A stretch of 64,000 nucleotides of DNA from Candidatus Marithrix sp. Canyon 246 (lineage in GTDB: Bacteria > Pseudomonadota > Gammaproteobacteria > Beggiatoales > Beggiatoaceae): positions 1 to 64,000 of the forward strand of contig NZ_MCBX01000007.1 in assembly GCF_001723685.1 (NCBI RefSeq), written 5' to 3'. Numbering within the stretch: the stretch's first letter is position 1; every line of letters starts with the position of its first letter. The notes below the pieces were generated by a model. The model did not search any database. It worked only from the letters and a program-made list of their open reading frames with translations, and had not been told where the DNA came from. Shown here in pieces: positions 46,727-55,491 of the stretch. Position numbers and translations under genes: made by a program.

Positions 46727-46879
46727 TGGTGCAACCGCCCCTTCTGGACTCTAGTTGCAATCTGGAATGATTATCAACAGAGAGCGTACCAAACTTAGAT
46801 TTTATAGATTTTATATGATTTCTAGGAGCGGCTGCAAAACAACGAACAGAGCTATTTCGATCTTGGCAATTTTAAAAAC
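46727..46879. other. Probable right end of the IS607 element and short non-coding stretch
   Basis: Downstream of tnpB the DNA (GCAACCGCCCCTTCTGGACT) is more G/C-rich. This is the place expected for the 3' guide RNA and element end. No boundary can be drawn from the sequence alone. Confidence 0.3.
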
Positions 46880-47027
46880 AAGTAAACCATTCTGTTTTAA
46901 TGAATGTGGAACACAAGCAACAATATTACCAATGATGAAACTGGTAGAAAGCGGTACTTATAACATACCACCATATTTACAAGACTGGAAAATAAACTAT
47001 GTGAAGATCAAGGATATTCCTATATAG
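46880..47027 (+). pseudogene. C-terminal remnant of a caspase-like gene (paralogue of 48143)
   Basis: The frame reads KPFCFNECG, MMKLVESGTYNIPPYLQDW and then diverges. It corresponds to the C-terminus of the 48143 caspase (HPFCFNGCE, IMKLVERDTYNIPAYLQDY). The DNA after it, ATCAAGGATATTCC..GGATTTCGCC, also matches the bases after that gene (49098-49133). The caspase domain is missing, cut off near the IS607 end. Confidence 0.8.
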
Positions 47028-47055
47028 GATTTCGCCTTGTTTTGCAAAGATAAAG

Positions 47056-47209
47056 TATTATTTTGAAAATGTCCACTTGGACCCATTAGGGGTAATTTGA
47101 CATTTTTTTCTATTAGAGATGAGGCTAAATTAATGCTTTTTAGTGTTGCTTGTTGGCGCGTGGGCCATTTGGCGGTTACGTCTTCAAATTGACATTGCCA
47201 TTTGGTCAT
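47056..47209 (-). pseudogene. 5' fragment of the ABC ATPase gene
   Basis: The minus strand from 47209 reads MTKWQCQFEDVTAKWPTRQQ then LKSINLASSLIEKNVKLPLM and GPSG. It is nearly identical to the ATPase at 39436 up to the P-loop, then runs into unrelated sequence. Its leader (47212-47267) matches the duplicated leader at 39723-39779. Confidence 0.9.
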
Positions 47210-47239
47210 TGTTATTTACTCCTTTTTAGTATAAGTGTA

Positions 47240-47836
47240 CTATTTATGGTAGAGCAAGATATTTACAATTAAATCAAAAATTTCTTTAATTTCTTTTCGC
47301 TTATAGTCATTTTCATTAACTTCTTCATCTAAACTATCATTAATAGCTCTAAGCCATTCACGATAAGGTTCAGGTGTATCATCAGAGACATATTTAGGGC
47401 ATAAATACAGGATTTTATGTGAAATTTCTCCAATCCTTTTACCGTGACGATCTTTAGGATCAAAATCTATAGTGGCTATATCAACACCATGCTTATCACC
47501 TGAAGTCAACACCACAATAGTGAACACATTCAATTTAGGCACGTAATCTTTAGATTCTAATAAAGCGGCACAGTGATAATGTAAAAACCTATCATAGTGA
47601 TCAGGATTCCTAGCATGTTGAATATCAACAATGGTCCGATGTTTTTTATCTTCAGCAAATAAATCAAAGCGGCTATCAACATTGCCGATTACAGGAGAAA
47701 ATGATTTTTCTGTTTCAACGGTGTCAATTTCAAGCTCTATATCAAGAAAATCCTTAACAAAAGCTTTGAATATATGAGGTTGAGAAAATGCTTTTTTGAA
47801 AATTACGCCATAGCGTAAAGAGGCTACCTTTATCAT
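47240..47836 (-). CDS. Rpn/PD-(D/E)XK nuclease family transposase-like protein
   Basis: The 198-residue protein follows the PF12784 (PD-(D/E)XK nuclease family transposase, Rpn-like) pattern: LRYGVIFKKAFSQPHIFKAF at the start, then NVDSRFDLFAEDKKHRTIVD leading to DIQHARNPDHYDRFLHYHCA. The catalytic residues are the aspartate of RFDLF and D-x-Q of VDIQ. Family members are typically 250-320 residues, so this copy is shorter, ending at LLYHK close to the duplicated ABC leader. Rpn proteins promote recA-independent recombination in E. coli. Whether this one is active is unknown. Confidence 0.82.
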   Translation of the reverse strand: MIKVASLRYGVIFKKAFSQPHIFKAFVKDFLDIELEIDTVETEKSFSPVIGNVDSRFDLFAEDKKHRTIVDIQHARNPDHYDRFLHYHCAALLESKDYVPKLNVFTIVVLTSGDKHGVDIATIDFDPKDRHGKRIGEISHKILYLCPKYVSDDTPEPYREWLRAINDSLDEEVNENDYKRKEIKEIFDLIVNILLYHK

Positions 47837-48142
47837 AATATTAACCTTGTACTATTTATTATTATATAGATATTAGGGCTAAGCCCTTGGATTGATTATG
47901 TTAGTTGTTGCCCCTGAAAGGGGATAACATACTAGCCTAGGGCAACGCCCTAGGATTGATTAGTTTAGAAGAATTTAAGCCCTGAAAGGGCGAAACATAC
48001 ATTATGTCTCGCCCTTTCAGGGCTTAATATGTCATTAACTAAATCCTAGGGCGTTGCCCTAGGCTGATATGTCAGCCCCTTTCTGGGGCTTTTAACAACA
48101 TTCCTGTACTAAGAGTTTTTTATACATTAAGGAGCAAAATCC
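47837..48142. other. Non-coding gap holding palindromic element 3
   Basis: Apart from the element (47910-48089) this gap contains only the start region of the Rpn-like gene on the left. On the right is GGAGCAAAATCC, the ribosome binding site of the 48143 gene. TTTTAACAACA after the element matches the sequence after element 2. Confidence 0.7.
47910..48089. repeat. Nested palindromic element 3
   Basis: This 180-bp element has ends GCCCCTGAAAGGGG and CCCCTTTCTGGGGC, two inverted CCTAGGGCAACGCCCTAGG units and a central GCCCTGAAAGGGCGAAACAT hairpin. It is closest to element 2 in its centre and its right flank. Confidence 0.9.
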
Positions 48143-49090
48143 ATGAAAATTATATATATATATTTTGTATGTTTATTAGCACTATTAAGTGCCTGTAAAA
48201 CAACAGAACAAAAACCACCAGTTCCAGATAAACCAGATAAACCTGTAAATATTCCCCAAGATTTCTCTTGTCAAAGCACATCTAAGGGCGTACAGATACT
48301 TCCATCACGAAGAATGGCTTTAGTAATTGGTAATGATAATTATAGAACCGCCCCCTTGAATAACCCGGGCAATGATGCTGACGATATGGCAACAGCATTA
48401 GAACAAGTGAATTTTGAAGTAACAAAACGAAAAAATCTTTCACTGGATGAGATGGGATGTGTTATTAAAGAATTTGGTAGAAGACTATCCAATAGTGGTG
48501 GAGTAGGCTTATTTTATTTTTCTGGGCATGGAATGCAATATTCAAGAAAAAATTATCTGTTGCCCATTGGTGCCACCTCATCCGTCCACGTTCCTAACGA
48601 TTTACCAAATAATACGGTTAATCTTGATTATGTATTAAACACAATGAAAATGGCTAGAAATGATTTGAATATAATAATTTTGGATGCCTGTCGTGATTCG
48701 CCCTTACTTAAAACTAAAGGCTTGAAAGTAGAAGGTTTATCTGAGGTATCAACTACTATGGGTAGTTCATTGATTGCCTATGCTACAGAACCCAATGATG
48801 TAGCTTTAGATGGCAAAGGACGTAATAGTCCTTATGTTAAGCATTTGAAGCGAGAGTTAGTCAAACCCAATGTTAGAATTGAGGAAATGTTCCGACTAGT
48901 CCGGGTGGCGGTTAAAAAAGAAACTGGTGGAAAGCAAATACCGCGATTGGAGCAGGTTGCATTGGATCATCCATTTTGTTTTAATGGATGTGAACAAATA
49001 CAACAACCAATCATGAAACTGGTAGAACGCGATACTTATAACATACCAGCATATTTACAAGACTACTTTGCAACTGAGTCCAAACAATAA
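48143..49090 (+). CDS. Caspase-like lipoprotein (peptidase C14)
   Basis: The 315-residue protein has a lipobox (CLLALLSACK) and a proline/lysine-rich spacer, so it is probably anchored to a membrane facing the periplasm. The caspase fold starts MALVIGNDNYRTAPLNNPGN, with the catalytic His129 in FYFSGHGMQ and Cys183 in IIILDACRDSP. ATEPNDVALDGKGRNSPYVK is the usual substrate-loop region. GGAGCAAAATCC precedes the ATG. It is followed after 78 bp by a second caspase-like lipoprotein gene. A broken copy of its C-terminus lies at 46880-47027. The domain is complete here, unlike in the 41264 protein. Confidence 0.9.
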   Translation: MKIIYIYFVCLLALLSACKTTEQKPPVPDKPDKPVNIPQDFSCQSTSKGVQILPSRRMALVIGNDNYRTAPLNNPGNDADDMATALEQVNFEVTKRKNLSLDEMGCVIKEFGRRLSNSGGVGLFYFSGHGMQYSRKNYLLPIGATSSVHVPNDLPNNTVNLDYVLNTMKMARNDLNIIILDACRDSPLLKTKGLKVEGLSEVSTTMGSSLIAYATEPNDVALDGKGRNSPYVKHLKRELVKPNVRIEEMFRLVRVAVKKETGGKQIPRLEQVALDHPFCFNGCEQIQQPIMKLVERDTYNIPAYLQDYFATESKQ

Positions 49091-49168
49091 GCTATGCGGA
49101 GATCAAGGATATCTCAATGTAATAGGATTTCGCCTGATTTTGGAACAATAATTATATAGGAAAAGACC

Positions 49169-50410
49169 ATGCTTAACAAAATTGCTTTTATCATTTTTAA
49201 CATATTGTTATTAGCGGCTTGTAGTATAGAAAAAGATGTGAATTCTGAGGAATCTATTTCTATAAAGCCGATAATCTTTGAAGAATCTCTTGATCCAAGA
49301 GCAGATTCTATTCCAACTCTTCACGCTATTATAATAGCTGACACCAATAATGAAACAGTAGGCGAAAGTGTTGAAATAGATATGAGGAACATAAACCGCT
49401 TATTAGAATCAATTGCAGGCAATACTGGGCTGATATTAGAACCCCAATCTATTTATGGAAATCAACTCAATCTTGATAATGTGACTCAAGCTATAAATAA
49501 ACTTAGAGTAGGAACAAATGATGTGGTATTTTTTTATTACTCTGGTCATGGTGCCAATACGGAAAAAGGATCACAATGGCCATCTATGCTAATAAATAAT
49601 AAACTTATAAATTTAGATAAAATTATTACTACATTGAGTATGAAAAAACCGCGTTTTTTAATGGTATTATCTGACTCTTGTAATAATTTTATAAGCAATA
49701 TATCCAGCAGCAAAAGTCCAACTAGAAACAGACCAAAACTAGAAAACTATCGGAAACTGTTTTTAAACTATCGTGGTTATATAATAGCTTCTAGTTCGAT
49801 ACCCGGACAACGATCTTGGGGTAATAACCATACTGGTGGATTATTTACTCATGCTTTTATAAGCAGTTTAAATAAAAATTCTGACTGGCATCATATTATG
49901 GATGAAGCAACAAAACCTCATACTATATACACCCAAGGCAGACGTAATACTCAACAACCTCAACATACAATTGAAATTGAAAAGATCAAACAACGCAAAT
50001 ACTTATCTATACAAATCCTACCAAAGCAACAATTTAGAGTAGGAGAATCCATGCAAATTAAAATTGACAATCCTAGCAATGAAGAACAATATTTATTTAT
50101 ATGGGATATAAACAGTCATGGAAAAATAACTCGTATAATTCCTAATCAATACACAAAAGAAAAGACTTTGCCAATAGGAACAACTATCATTTCAAAAAAG
50201 ACTATGGGATTTGAGTTGAAAATTGTAGAACCTATTGGAAATAATGCCTTAGTAGCAACATTAGTCAAAAAACAATCAATACAAGATATATTATATGAGC
50301 AAATAGAAAATCTAGCTGCTACAAATACTCAAACAGCCTTGCGACAATTGCATCAAATATTGGAGAAACACAATAGCTTAATCAAGACTATTGAATATGA
50401 AATAAGATAA
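49169..50410 (+). CDS. Caspase-like lipoprotein with DUF4384-like C-terminal domain
   Basis: A lipobox (ILLLAACS) marks a lipoprotein. The caspase domain has His127 in FFYYSGHGAN and Cys171 in MVLSDSCNNF, but the first strand is less typical (LHAIIIADTNNE). From about residue 275, LSIQILPKQQFRVGESMQIK then DINSHGKITRIIPNQ resembles the DUF4384 beta-sandwich often found with bacterial caspases. A helical C-terminal tail follows. It is the distal gene of a pair with 48143 and is followed by a fragment of the ABC permease gene, so the caspase/ABC association recurs. Confidence 0.85.
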   Translation: MLNKIAFIIFNILLLAACSIEKDVNSEESISIKPIIFEESLDPRADSIPTLHAIIIADTNNETVGESVEIDMRNINRLLESIAGNTGLILEPQSIYGNQLNLDNVTQAINKLRVGTNDVVFFYYSGHGANTEKGSQWPSMLINNKLINLDKIITTLSMKKPRFLMVLSDSCNNFISNISSSKSPTRNRPKLENYRKLFLNYRGYIIASSSIPGQRSWGNNHTGGLFTHAFISSLNKNSDWHHIMDEATKPHTIYTQGRRNTQQPQHTIEIEKIKQRKYLSIQILPKQQFRVGESMQIKIDNPSNEEQYLFIWDINSHGKITRIIPNQYTKEKTLPIGTTIISKKTMGFELKIVEPIGNNALVATLVKKQSIQDILYEQIENLAATNTQTALRQLHQILEKHNSLIKTIEYEIR

Positions 50411-50412
50411 TC

Positions 50413-50520
50413 AAAACAAATGAGCCGCTTGCTGCCCAAAGCGTATTTGTTTAATCATCAGAAATAGCATCGCGATCAAAAATGCTATTCCTAATATTAT
50501 TGAACCGCCAATCATAGTTA
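50413..50520 (-). pseudogene. 3' fragment of the FtsX-type permease gene
   Basis: Bases 50413-50500 match 36923-37010 with few changes (ATGAGCCGCTTGCTG, AGAAATAGCATCGCGATC). The match then jumps to a segment like 37511-37526 (CCGCCAATCAT). It is the C-terminus of the permease with an internal deletion. Confidence 0.85.
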
Positions 50521-50551
50521 TTTACTCTCATTCCTGTCCATTTTATCAGTT

Positions 50552-50747
50552 GCCCCTGAAGGGGGCTAACATACCAGCCTAGGGCAACGCCCTAGGTAGG
50601 ATTTAATTCAAATTCTAGCCCTCTTAGGGCGATACATAATACGTGACTTTTGAGAATTAATTTCTGAAAATTATCCAAAAATACCAAATTGTTGAAATCA
50701 TTCCTAGGGCGTTGCCCTAGGCTGGTATGTTAGCCCCTTTCAGGGGC
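50552..50747. repeat. Nested palindromic element 4
   Basis: Ends GCCCCTGAAGGGGGC and GCCCCTTTCAGGGGC enclose inverted CCTAGGGCAACGCCCTAGG units. The loop ATACGTGACTTTTGAGAATT through ACCAAATTG is shared with element 1. The 47-base extra block of element 1 is absent. Confidence 0.9.
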
Positions 50748-50764
50748 AATAGAAGTAATTAAGG

Positions 50765-51040
50765 CAAAAAGTCCTAATGGTTTAGGTTATTTCAAGCTTA
50801 AACGTTGGATATTTATACCAAGACTTTGCCACCTAGAATTTTAATCTTTTTATCTTTTTTAGCTTGCAAATCAGTATAAGCATATACAAATTCAAGCATA
50901 TCTTTAGAGCGAATTTGCAGTGGCACCATTAATAAATTCTCTCTATCAGCTAATAAATATTTACAAATTGCAACGCGCCTATCACTAATACTTAAAGTAG
51001 TTTTTTTACTATCACCAGAAGCCTGAATAAAATATACTAG
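50765..51040 (-). pseudogene. Shredded caspase-associated C-terminal remnant (third copy)
   Basis: The minus strand reads YFIQASGDSKKTTLSISDRR, VAICKYLLADRENLLMVP and LQIRSKDMLEFVYAYTDLQA followed by KKIKILGGK. These are short pieces of the region 290-470 of the 41264 protein joined with several internal deletions. No caspase domain remains. The start of the next gene lies just beyond. Confidence 0.8.
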
Positions 51041-51067
51041 CAAACTAATTTTTTGGAGAAAAAAGAT

Positions 51068-51577
51068 ATGTTCACTAACAATGAAACAAATAAAATAAAA
51101 CAAGCGATAATGGATAGATTTCGTGAAGTAAATGCTGAGAAAGATCATATTCTTCCGCAAGCTTGGCTAATTCCATATCTTTCGATGAATGTGAAGCACA
51201 AAGATTTTTTTGAATCAGCCATGCAGCAATTACAAACAGAAAATTTAATTGAGTTTCAAAAGCAGGAGAAAGATCATTATCAGATCAAACTAACCCAACA
51301 AGGCGAAGATTATCTGTATCCAAACTTTAATATTAGTGATGCAAAACAGAAAATAAGAAATGATATATTTGCCAAATTCAAAGCCAACCAAGATAAAACA
51401 ATTACTTTTCGCTGGTTAAATAATCAATTTGGGCAACTTAATCCCAAAGAACAACGGATTTTTAATCACGTAATTGAAAGTATAATCAGAGAAAAGTTAG
51501 CAACAACAAGTTTGTTAGAAAATTTTCTGTATTTAACTAAAAAAGGTGAAAAATTTATGAGTGATAGTATCTTATGA
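51068..51577 (+). CDS. Protein with two similar winged-helix-like halves
   Basis: The 169-residue protein appears to be an internal duplication. The first half (NKIKQAIMDRFREVNAEKDH to KLTQQGEDYLYP) and the second (AKQKIRNDIFAKFKANQDKT to LYLTKKGEKFMS) share order and ending. The closing L(T)xxGExxxx strand is typical of winged-helix domains. GGAG ten bases before ATG 51068 favours this start over TTG 51053. The stop overlaps the next start as ATGA, coupling it to a HEPN-domain gene. It may be a regulator or antitoxin-like partner; that is inference from pairing. Confidence 0.65.
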   Translation: MFTNNETNKIKQAIMDRFREVNAEKDHILPQAWLIPYLSMNVKHKDFFESAMQQLQTENLIEFQKQEKDHYQIKLTQQGEDYLYPNFNISDAKQKIRNDIFAKFKANQDKTITFRWLNNQFGQLNPKEQRIFNHVIESIIREKLATTSLLENFLYLTKKGEKFMSDSIL

Positions 51578-52330
51578 AAAGGTCAAGTTCTTATAATAAT
51601 TTTTTGAAAAATTTGGAAGAATTAGATGCCTTAATGGCTTTTTATCAAGCAGCCAAAGATGATTCAGTGGCGGCTGGTAGTCATCACAGCCCTTATATTC
51701 TTCTAAAAAGTAGCCTAATTTTTCTAGTCACTTGTTGGGAACAATATCTAAAAAGTCTTGTAGATGAAAGTTTTACTTTTATGCTGAATAATTCCTCAAA
51801 TATTGATATTTTTCCAGAACATGTAAGAAGAATGACCGCAGAACTGTTACCTAAAAAAAGTGATATTAAAAATAAGGAACTGTGGCATCATGAAAAATGG
51901 AAGACTGATGTATGGAAATTAGTTAATCAATGGCAAGATTTTTTAACTGAAAACAAAACTCAAAGAATCGAAACTTTTCAATCTTCTCGCGCTAACAATG
52001 TTAATATGTTATTTTTTTCAGAGCATTGGTTTAAAAGAACTTGCTGCAAGTTGGCAGTGGCAAGGTATGAATAATAAACAAGCCATAATATGCCTTAATA
52101 CTTTGCTGGATTTACGGGGAGATTATGTTCATCAAAATCGTTCTTATCGACTTCTTTGTGAAAAAGATCTTGAATATTTTCCTATATTTATTAAAATGCT
52201 TGCAAATATTTCAGCTAATAAAGTAAGGGATTATATTTATGAACAAGTAGGATATTATCCGTGGCTGTATAATGATATTTTTTTTAAATCCTTTAATTTT
52301 GATCATAACCGCTGTACTGAACAAAAATAA
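51574..52330 (+). pseudogene. RiboL-PSP-type HEPN protein, frameshifted in a T7 run
   Basis: The first frame (to 52074) reads LLKSSLIFLVTCWEQYLKSL and, near its end, QSSRANNVNMLFF. After a run of seven T at about 52012-52018 the family sequence continues in the next frame: SIGLKELAASWQWQGMNNKQ and then LLDLRGDYVHQNRSY, which carries the R-x4-H motif of HEPN domains. Together they give a RiboL-PSP-HEPN-like protein of about 250 residues. HEPN proteins are often ribonucleases in toxin or defence systems. The single base could be a mutation, a sequencing error or a slippage site. Confidence 0.75.
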
Positions 52331-52481
52331 TTAATTTTTATTATCTTCAATCTCAAATCAAATTTCAATTAATAAAAAATCATTTAGGAATTTCTTTTGA
52401 GGTTGGACAAAGATTAGGTGATATGATATTTACTAACAATGATATAAATAAATTGGCTAATTACGATTATTGACTATGATT

Positions 52482-53852
52482 ATGAATACTTATCTGTTTT
52501 ATGATTTAGAAACTACTGGCTTAAATAAAGCCTTTGATCAAATTTTACAATTTGCCGCTATTCGTACTGATATTCGGTTTAATGAAATTGAGCGGCATGA
52601 ATTTTATGTCAAATTACGCCCCGATATTATTCCTTCTCCTCAAGCTAGTGTTACTCATCGTATTTCTATCGCTAAATCAATGCAACAAGGTATTTGTGAA
52701 TTTGAGGCGGTTCAGAAAATACATAGGTTAATTAATCAACCTAATACTATTAGTATTGGTTATAACACTTTAAAATTTGATGATGAATTTTTACGTTTTT
52801 GTTTTTATAGAAATTTGCTGGCTCCTTATACTCATCAATATAAGAATTCTTGCCGTCGTATGGATTTGTTGCCCATTGTTACTATGTATTTTTTATATAA
52901 AAATGATGTCTTTAAATGGGCAGATGGTGATGGTAAAATTTCATTACAATTAGAACATCTTAATAAACTTAACCATTTTACCAGCAGTGGGCAAGCACAT
53001 AATGCGATGGTGGATGTGGAAGCCACTGCTGAATTGGCGCGACGCTTATTTTTAACAGATTCCAAAATGTGGGAATATTTGGATGGGTATTTTAATAAAG
53101 ATACTGATGCAATGCGCATTATTGAAATGCCGATTGAATTTCATAGTATTGCTTGTAGCAATCGTATCGGTTTGATGGTTGCTAATCAATTTGGCTTAGC
53201 AAATAAATATCAAATTCCAGTATTATTAATTGGCAATTCTATTGCTTATAAAAAACAAACACTTTGGTTGCGATTAGATCAAGAATCATTGCCTGAAAAA
53301 GCATGGGTAATTCGTAAAAAATATGGTGAACCTAATATTGTATTACCGCCACATCAGCGATATTGGAAGCATATCAGTAAAGACAGAGAAGCAATAGTTG
53401 AAAAAAATATTAAATGGTTACAAACCAATACTAGATTATTTAATGAAATTATCCAATATAATCGTGAATTCCGTTATCCTGAAATTGCAAATTTAGATTC
53501 TGACGCTGCATTGTATAAAAATGGCTTTTTATCGAAATCAGAAGAAAATTTATGTGAAAGTTTTCATGCCACTAGTTCGATTAAGAAAAGAATTGAACTA
53601 GTAAGCCAATTTGAAAATGTTGAAATGCGACAATTAGCAAGTCGTATTTTGTGTAGAAATTATGCTGATCAGAAATTGCCTAGCATGTTGACTAATGATT
53701 TTGCAGAAGTAAATGCTTTACTAGATTATACTGGTAAACCGCGTTTAACAATTTCACAAGCAATGAATGATATAGATGACCTTAGAAAAAATACTGAATT
53801 GGATGCAGAACAAATTACATTGTTAGAGGAATTAGTCAAACTTCTTGCATAA
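52482..53852 (+). CDS. sbcB: Exodeoxyribonuclease I
   Basis: Exonuclease I degrades single-stranded DNA 3' to 5' in recombination and mismatch repair. The DEDD core is visible: YLFYDLETTGLNKAFDQILQ (Asp and Glu at the start), GYNTLKFDDEFLRF (second acidic motif) and HNAMVDVEATAELARRL (H-x4-D motif). SH3-like and C-terminal regions characteristic of ExoI follow (YKNGFLSKSEENLCESFH). The 456-residue length is near that of E. coli ExoI (475 aa). Starts at 52470 (TTG) or 52476 (ATG) are also possible; no clear Shine-Dalgarno decides. Confidence 0.95.
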   Translation: MNTYLFYDLETTGLNKAFDQILQFAAIRTDIRFNEIERHEFYVKLRPDIIPSPQASVTHRISIAKSMQQGICEFEAVQKIHRLINQPNTISIGYNTLKFDDEFLRFCFYRNLLAPYTHQYKNSCRRMDLLPIVTMYFLYKNDVFKWADGDGKISLQLEHLNKLNHFTSSGQAHNAMVDVEATAELARRLFLTDSKMWEYLDGYFNKDTDAMRIIEMPIEFHSIACSNRIGLMVANQFGLANKYQIPVLLIGNSIAYKKQTLWLRLDQESLPEKAWVIRKKYGEPNIVLPPHQRYWKHISKDREAIVEKNIKWLQTNTRLFNEIIQYNREFRYPEIANLDSDAALYKNGFLSKSEENLCESFHATSSIKKRIELVSQFENVEMRQLASRILCRNYADQKLPSMLTNDFAEVNALLDYTGKPRLTISQAMNDIDDLRKNTELDAEQITLLEELVKLLA

Positions 53853-53904
53853 TACACATAAATATAATATATATTATTATGCTAAATAATGGAGTTTATA
53901 TCTA

Positions 53905-54729
53905 ATGTATTTAATTCGATGGATTTATCAATTTTTTTTACTTAAAGTAAATCAGTCATCATCATCATCAAATAATGACCAACTTAAACAAACGGTTTTT
54001 GATCATTGGAAGCATATTGAAAGATTGGCAGATAAACGTTTTCCTGATGATACCAATCTAAAACTAGAAGCTTCTAATTACGTATTAGATGTTTTAGAAG
54101 CTGATAATTGGAAAAGAATCGCTGCATTTAAGGGTAAAAATATTAAGGCATTTATTACCAAAATTAGTTTAAATTTATTCTCAGACTTTTGGAATAAAAA
54201 ATTTGGTAAGCAACGCCCTAATAAATGGTTACGCGATCAAATTGATTCTATTTATCAAACCAGTTATCAATTATTGGTTAAAAGTAAATATTCTAAACGT
54301 GAAGTAGTAGAAATTTTATTAACTTTAGAACCTAAACGAGAACGATGGAAAATTGAAGAAGTTGTAAATGCAGTTATAGCCCATTGCCCTGCTAAATTAG
54401 AATATCATGAAGTCTCTCTTGATGATAATGTTGTTGTTCAAGATAAAACGGAAGACTTAGATGAACAAAATATATTACAAGCACTAAGCCAATTAATTGA
54501 TGGTAATATTAATGAAGTTGACCAACCATTGAATAAATTAATCGGCGTTTTAGATCAAAATGTCCGTCTTAATGAAGAGGAATGTATGCTTTTACGGCTA
54601 CGTTATCATAGTGGTTTAACGATGAAACAAATTGCTGCCATAGTCAATTTGACTGCTAGTCAAGTTGATAAACGCATCAAAAAAACTTTAACTCGTTTAA
54701 ACCAAGCCTTTAAAGAAGCGGGTGTATAG
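53905..54729 (+). CDS. RNA polymerase sigma-70-like factor
   Basis: The 274-residue protein has sigma region 4 at its C-terminus: EEECMLLRLRYHSGLTMKQI then AAIVNLTASQVDKRIKKTLT, a helix-turn-helix for the -35 box. Region 2-like sequence is present but diverged (LKLEASNYVLDVLEADNWKR and FKGKNIKAFITKISLNLFSD FW-type). It is followed, with overlapping ends, by a gene for a membrane protein with an HxxxCxxC motif, the arrangement of a sigma/anti-sigma pair. Which genes it controls is not visible in the sequence. Confidence 0.8.
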   Translation: MYLIRWIYQFFLLKVNQSSSSSNNDQLKQTVFDHWKHIERLADKRFPDDTNLKLEASNYVLDVLEADNWKRIAAFKGKNIKAFITKISLNLFSDFWNKKFGKQRPNKWLRDQIDSIYQTSYQLLVKSKYSKREVVEILLTLEPKRERWKIEEVVNAVIAHCPAKLEYHEVSLDDNVVVQDKTEDLDEQNILQALSQLIDGNINEVDQPLNKLIGVLDQNVRLNEEECMLLRLRYHSGLTMKQIAAIVNLTASQVDKRIKKTLTRLNQAFKEAGV

Positions 54730-54733
54730 AGAG

Positions 54734-55483
54734 ATGGATAATGAAATTGAAAACTTAATAAAATCAGAACGTGGAGTGGCTTTGCTTGGCATTGCCACTC
54801 ATCAAGCTCAATCGTCAGCTATAACAGAATGTATTTCTGATGAAGAAATTGTTAGCTTTGTTAGCCACAATGTGACAAAAAAACAACGTCAAAAAATATT
54901 TGCGCATTTGAATCGTTGTTCTAAGTGTTATAACAGTTGGTTAGAAACTGCATCATGTGTTATGCCAGAACCATCATCTACTCGAAATAGATGGTGGAAT
55001 TTTCAAATACCAATGTGGCAGCAGCCGCTAATTACTACTTCTGTGGCAGTAATGGTATTAATTGTTGCTGTGATAAATTTTTTACCATCAACCAATAGTA
55101 TTATCCAAGATAAGGAAATTTTCAATTTAGGTTTTAATGATGAAGATCATTCTTCTGCCTCACAAGCTTTTAAAGCTGGAATAAATGGGCAAGAAGCATC
55201 TTCGACTATTGAATATGAATTAGGGCGGTGGTTTTTGTTACTGAAACAAGTAAAAATAGATTCAGTAACTAATGATTTTTGGGTAAAACAAGTAAAACAG
55301 TTACAAAAATTTGAAACTAGTAAATATTCATCTAATGATGAGATGAAAAAGGCAATGATGGATGCTTTGACTATCATTAAACCATTGTTATTAGAGTTAC
55401 AGGATGATCCAAATAATCCTTATAAAACTGAACAATTGGCTGAACAATTGGAAATTTTTATGGCGGGTATTGCTGACTTTTAA
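54734..55483 (+). CDS. Membrane-bound anti-sigma factor (zinc-finger type)
   Basis: The 249-residue protein contains the anti-sigma zinc motif FAHLNRCSKCYNSWL (H-x3-C-x2-C), preceded by SDEEIVSFVSHNVT, followed by one membrane helix (ITTSVAVMVLIVAVINFLP, about residues 103-121) and an extracytoplasmic helical domain. It would hold the sigma factor at the membrane until a signal acts. I prefer ATG 54734 over GTG 54722. Bases 55249-55274 (AGTAAAAATAGATTCAGTAA) recur with one mismatch at 57592, immediately after the second RM cassette. Confidence 0.78.
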   Translation: MDNEIENLIKSERGVALLGIATHQAQSSAITECISDEEIVSFVSHNVTKKQRQKIFAHLNRCSKCYNSWLETASCVMPEPSSTRNRWWNFQIPMWQQPLITTSVAVMVLIVAVINFLPSTNSIIQDKEIFNLGFNDEDHSSASQAFKAGINGQEASSTIEYELGRWFLLLKQVKIDSVTNDFWVKQVKQLQKFETSKYSSNDEMKKAMMDALTIIKPLLLELQDDPNNPYKTEQLAEQLEIFMAGIADF

Positions 55484-55491
55484 TTTTAGAC

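Noticed and set aside
46755-47027. 90-codon frame as a complete gene
   Set aside because: Only its second half resembles a protein (the end of the 48143 caspase). The first half is unrelated DNA behind the IS607 element.
50813-51160. 115-codon minus-strand frame as a gene
   Set aside because: Its start lies inside the next gene on the other strand. The rest is a deleted fragment of the 41264 C-terminal region.
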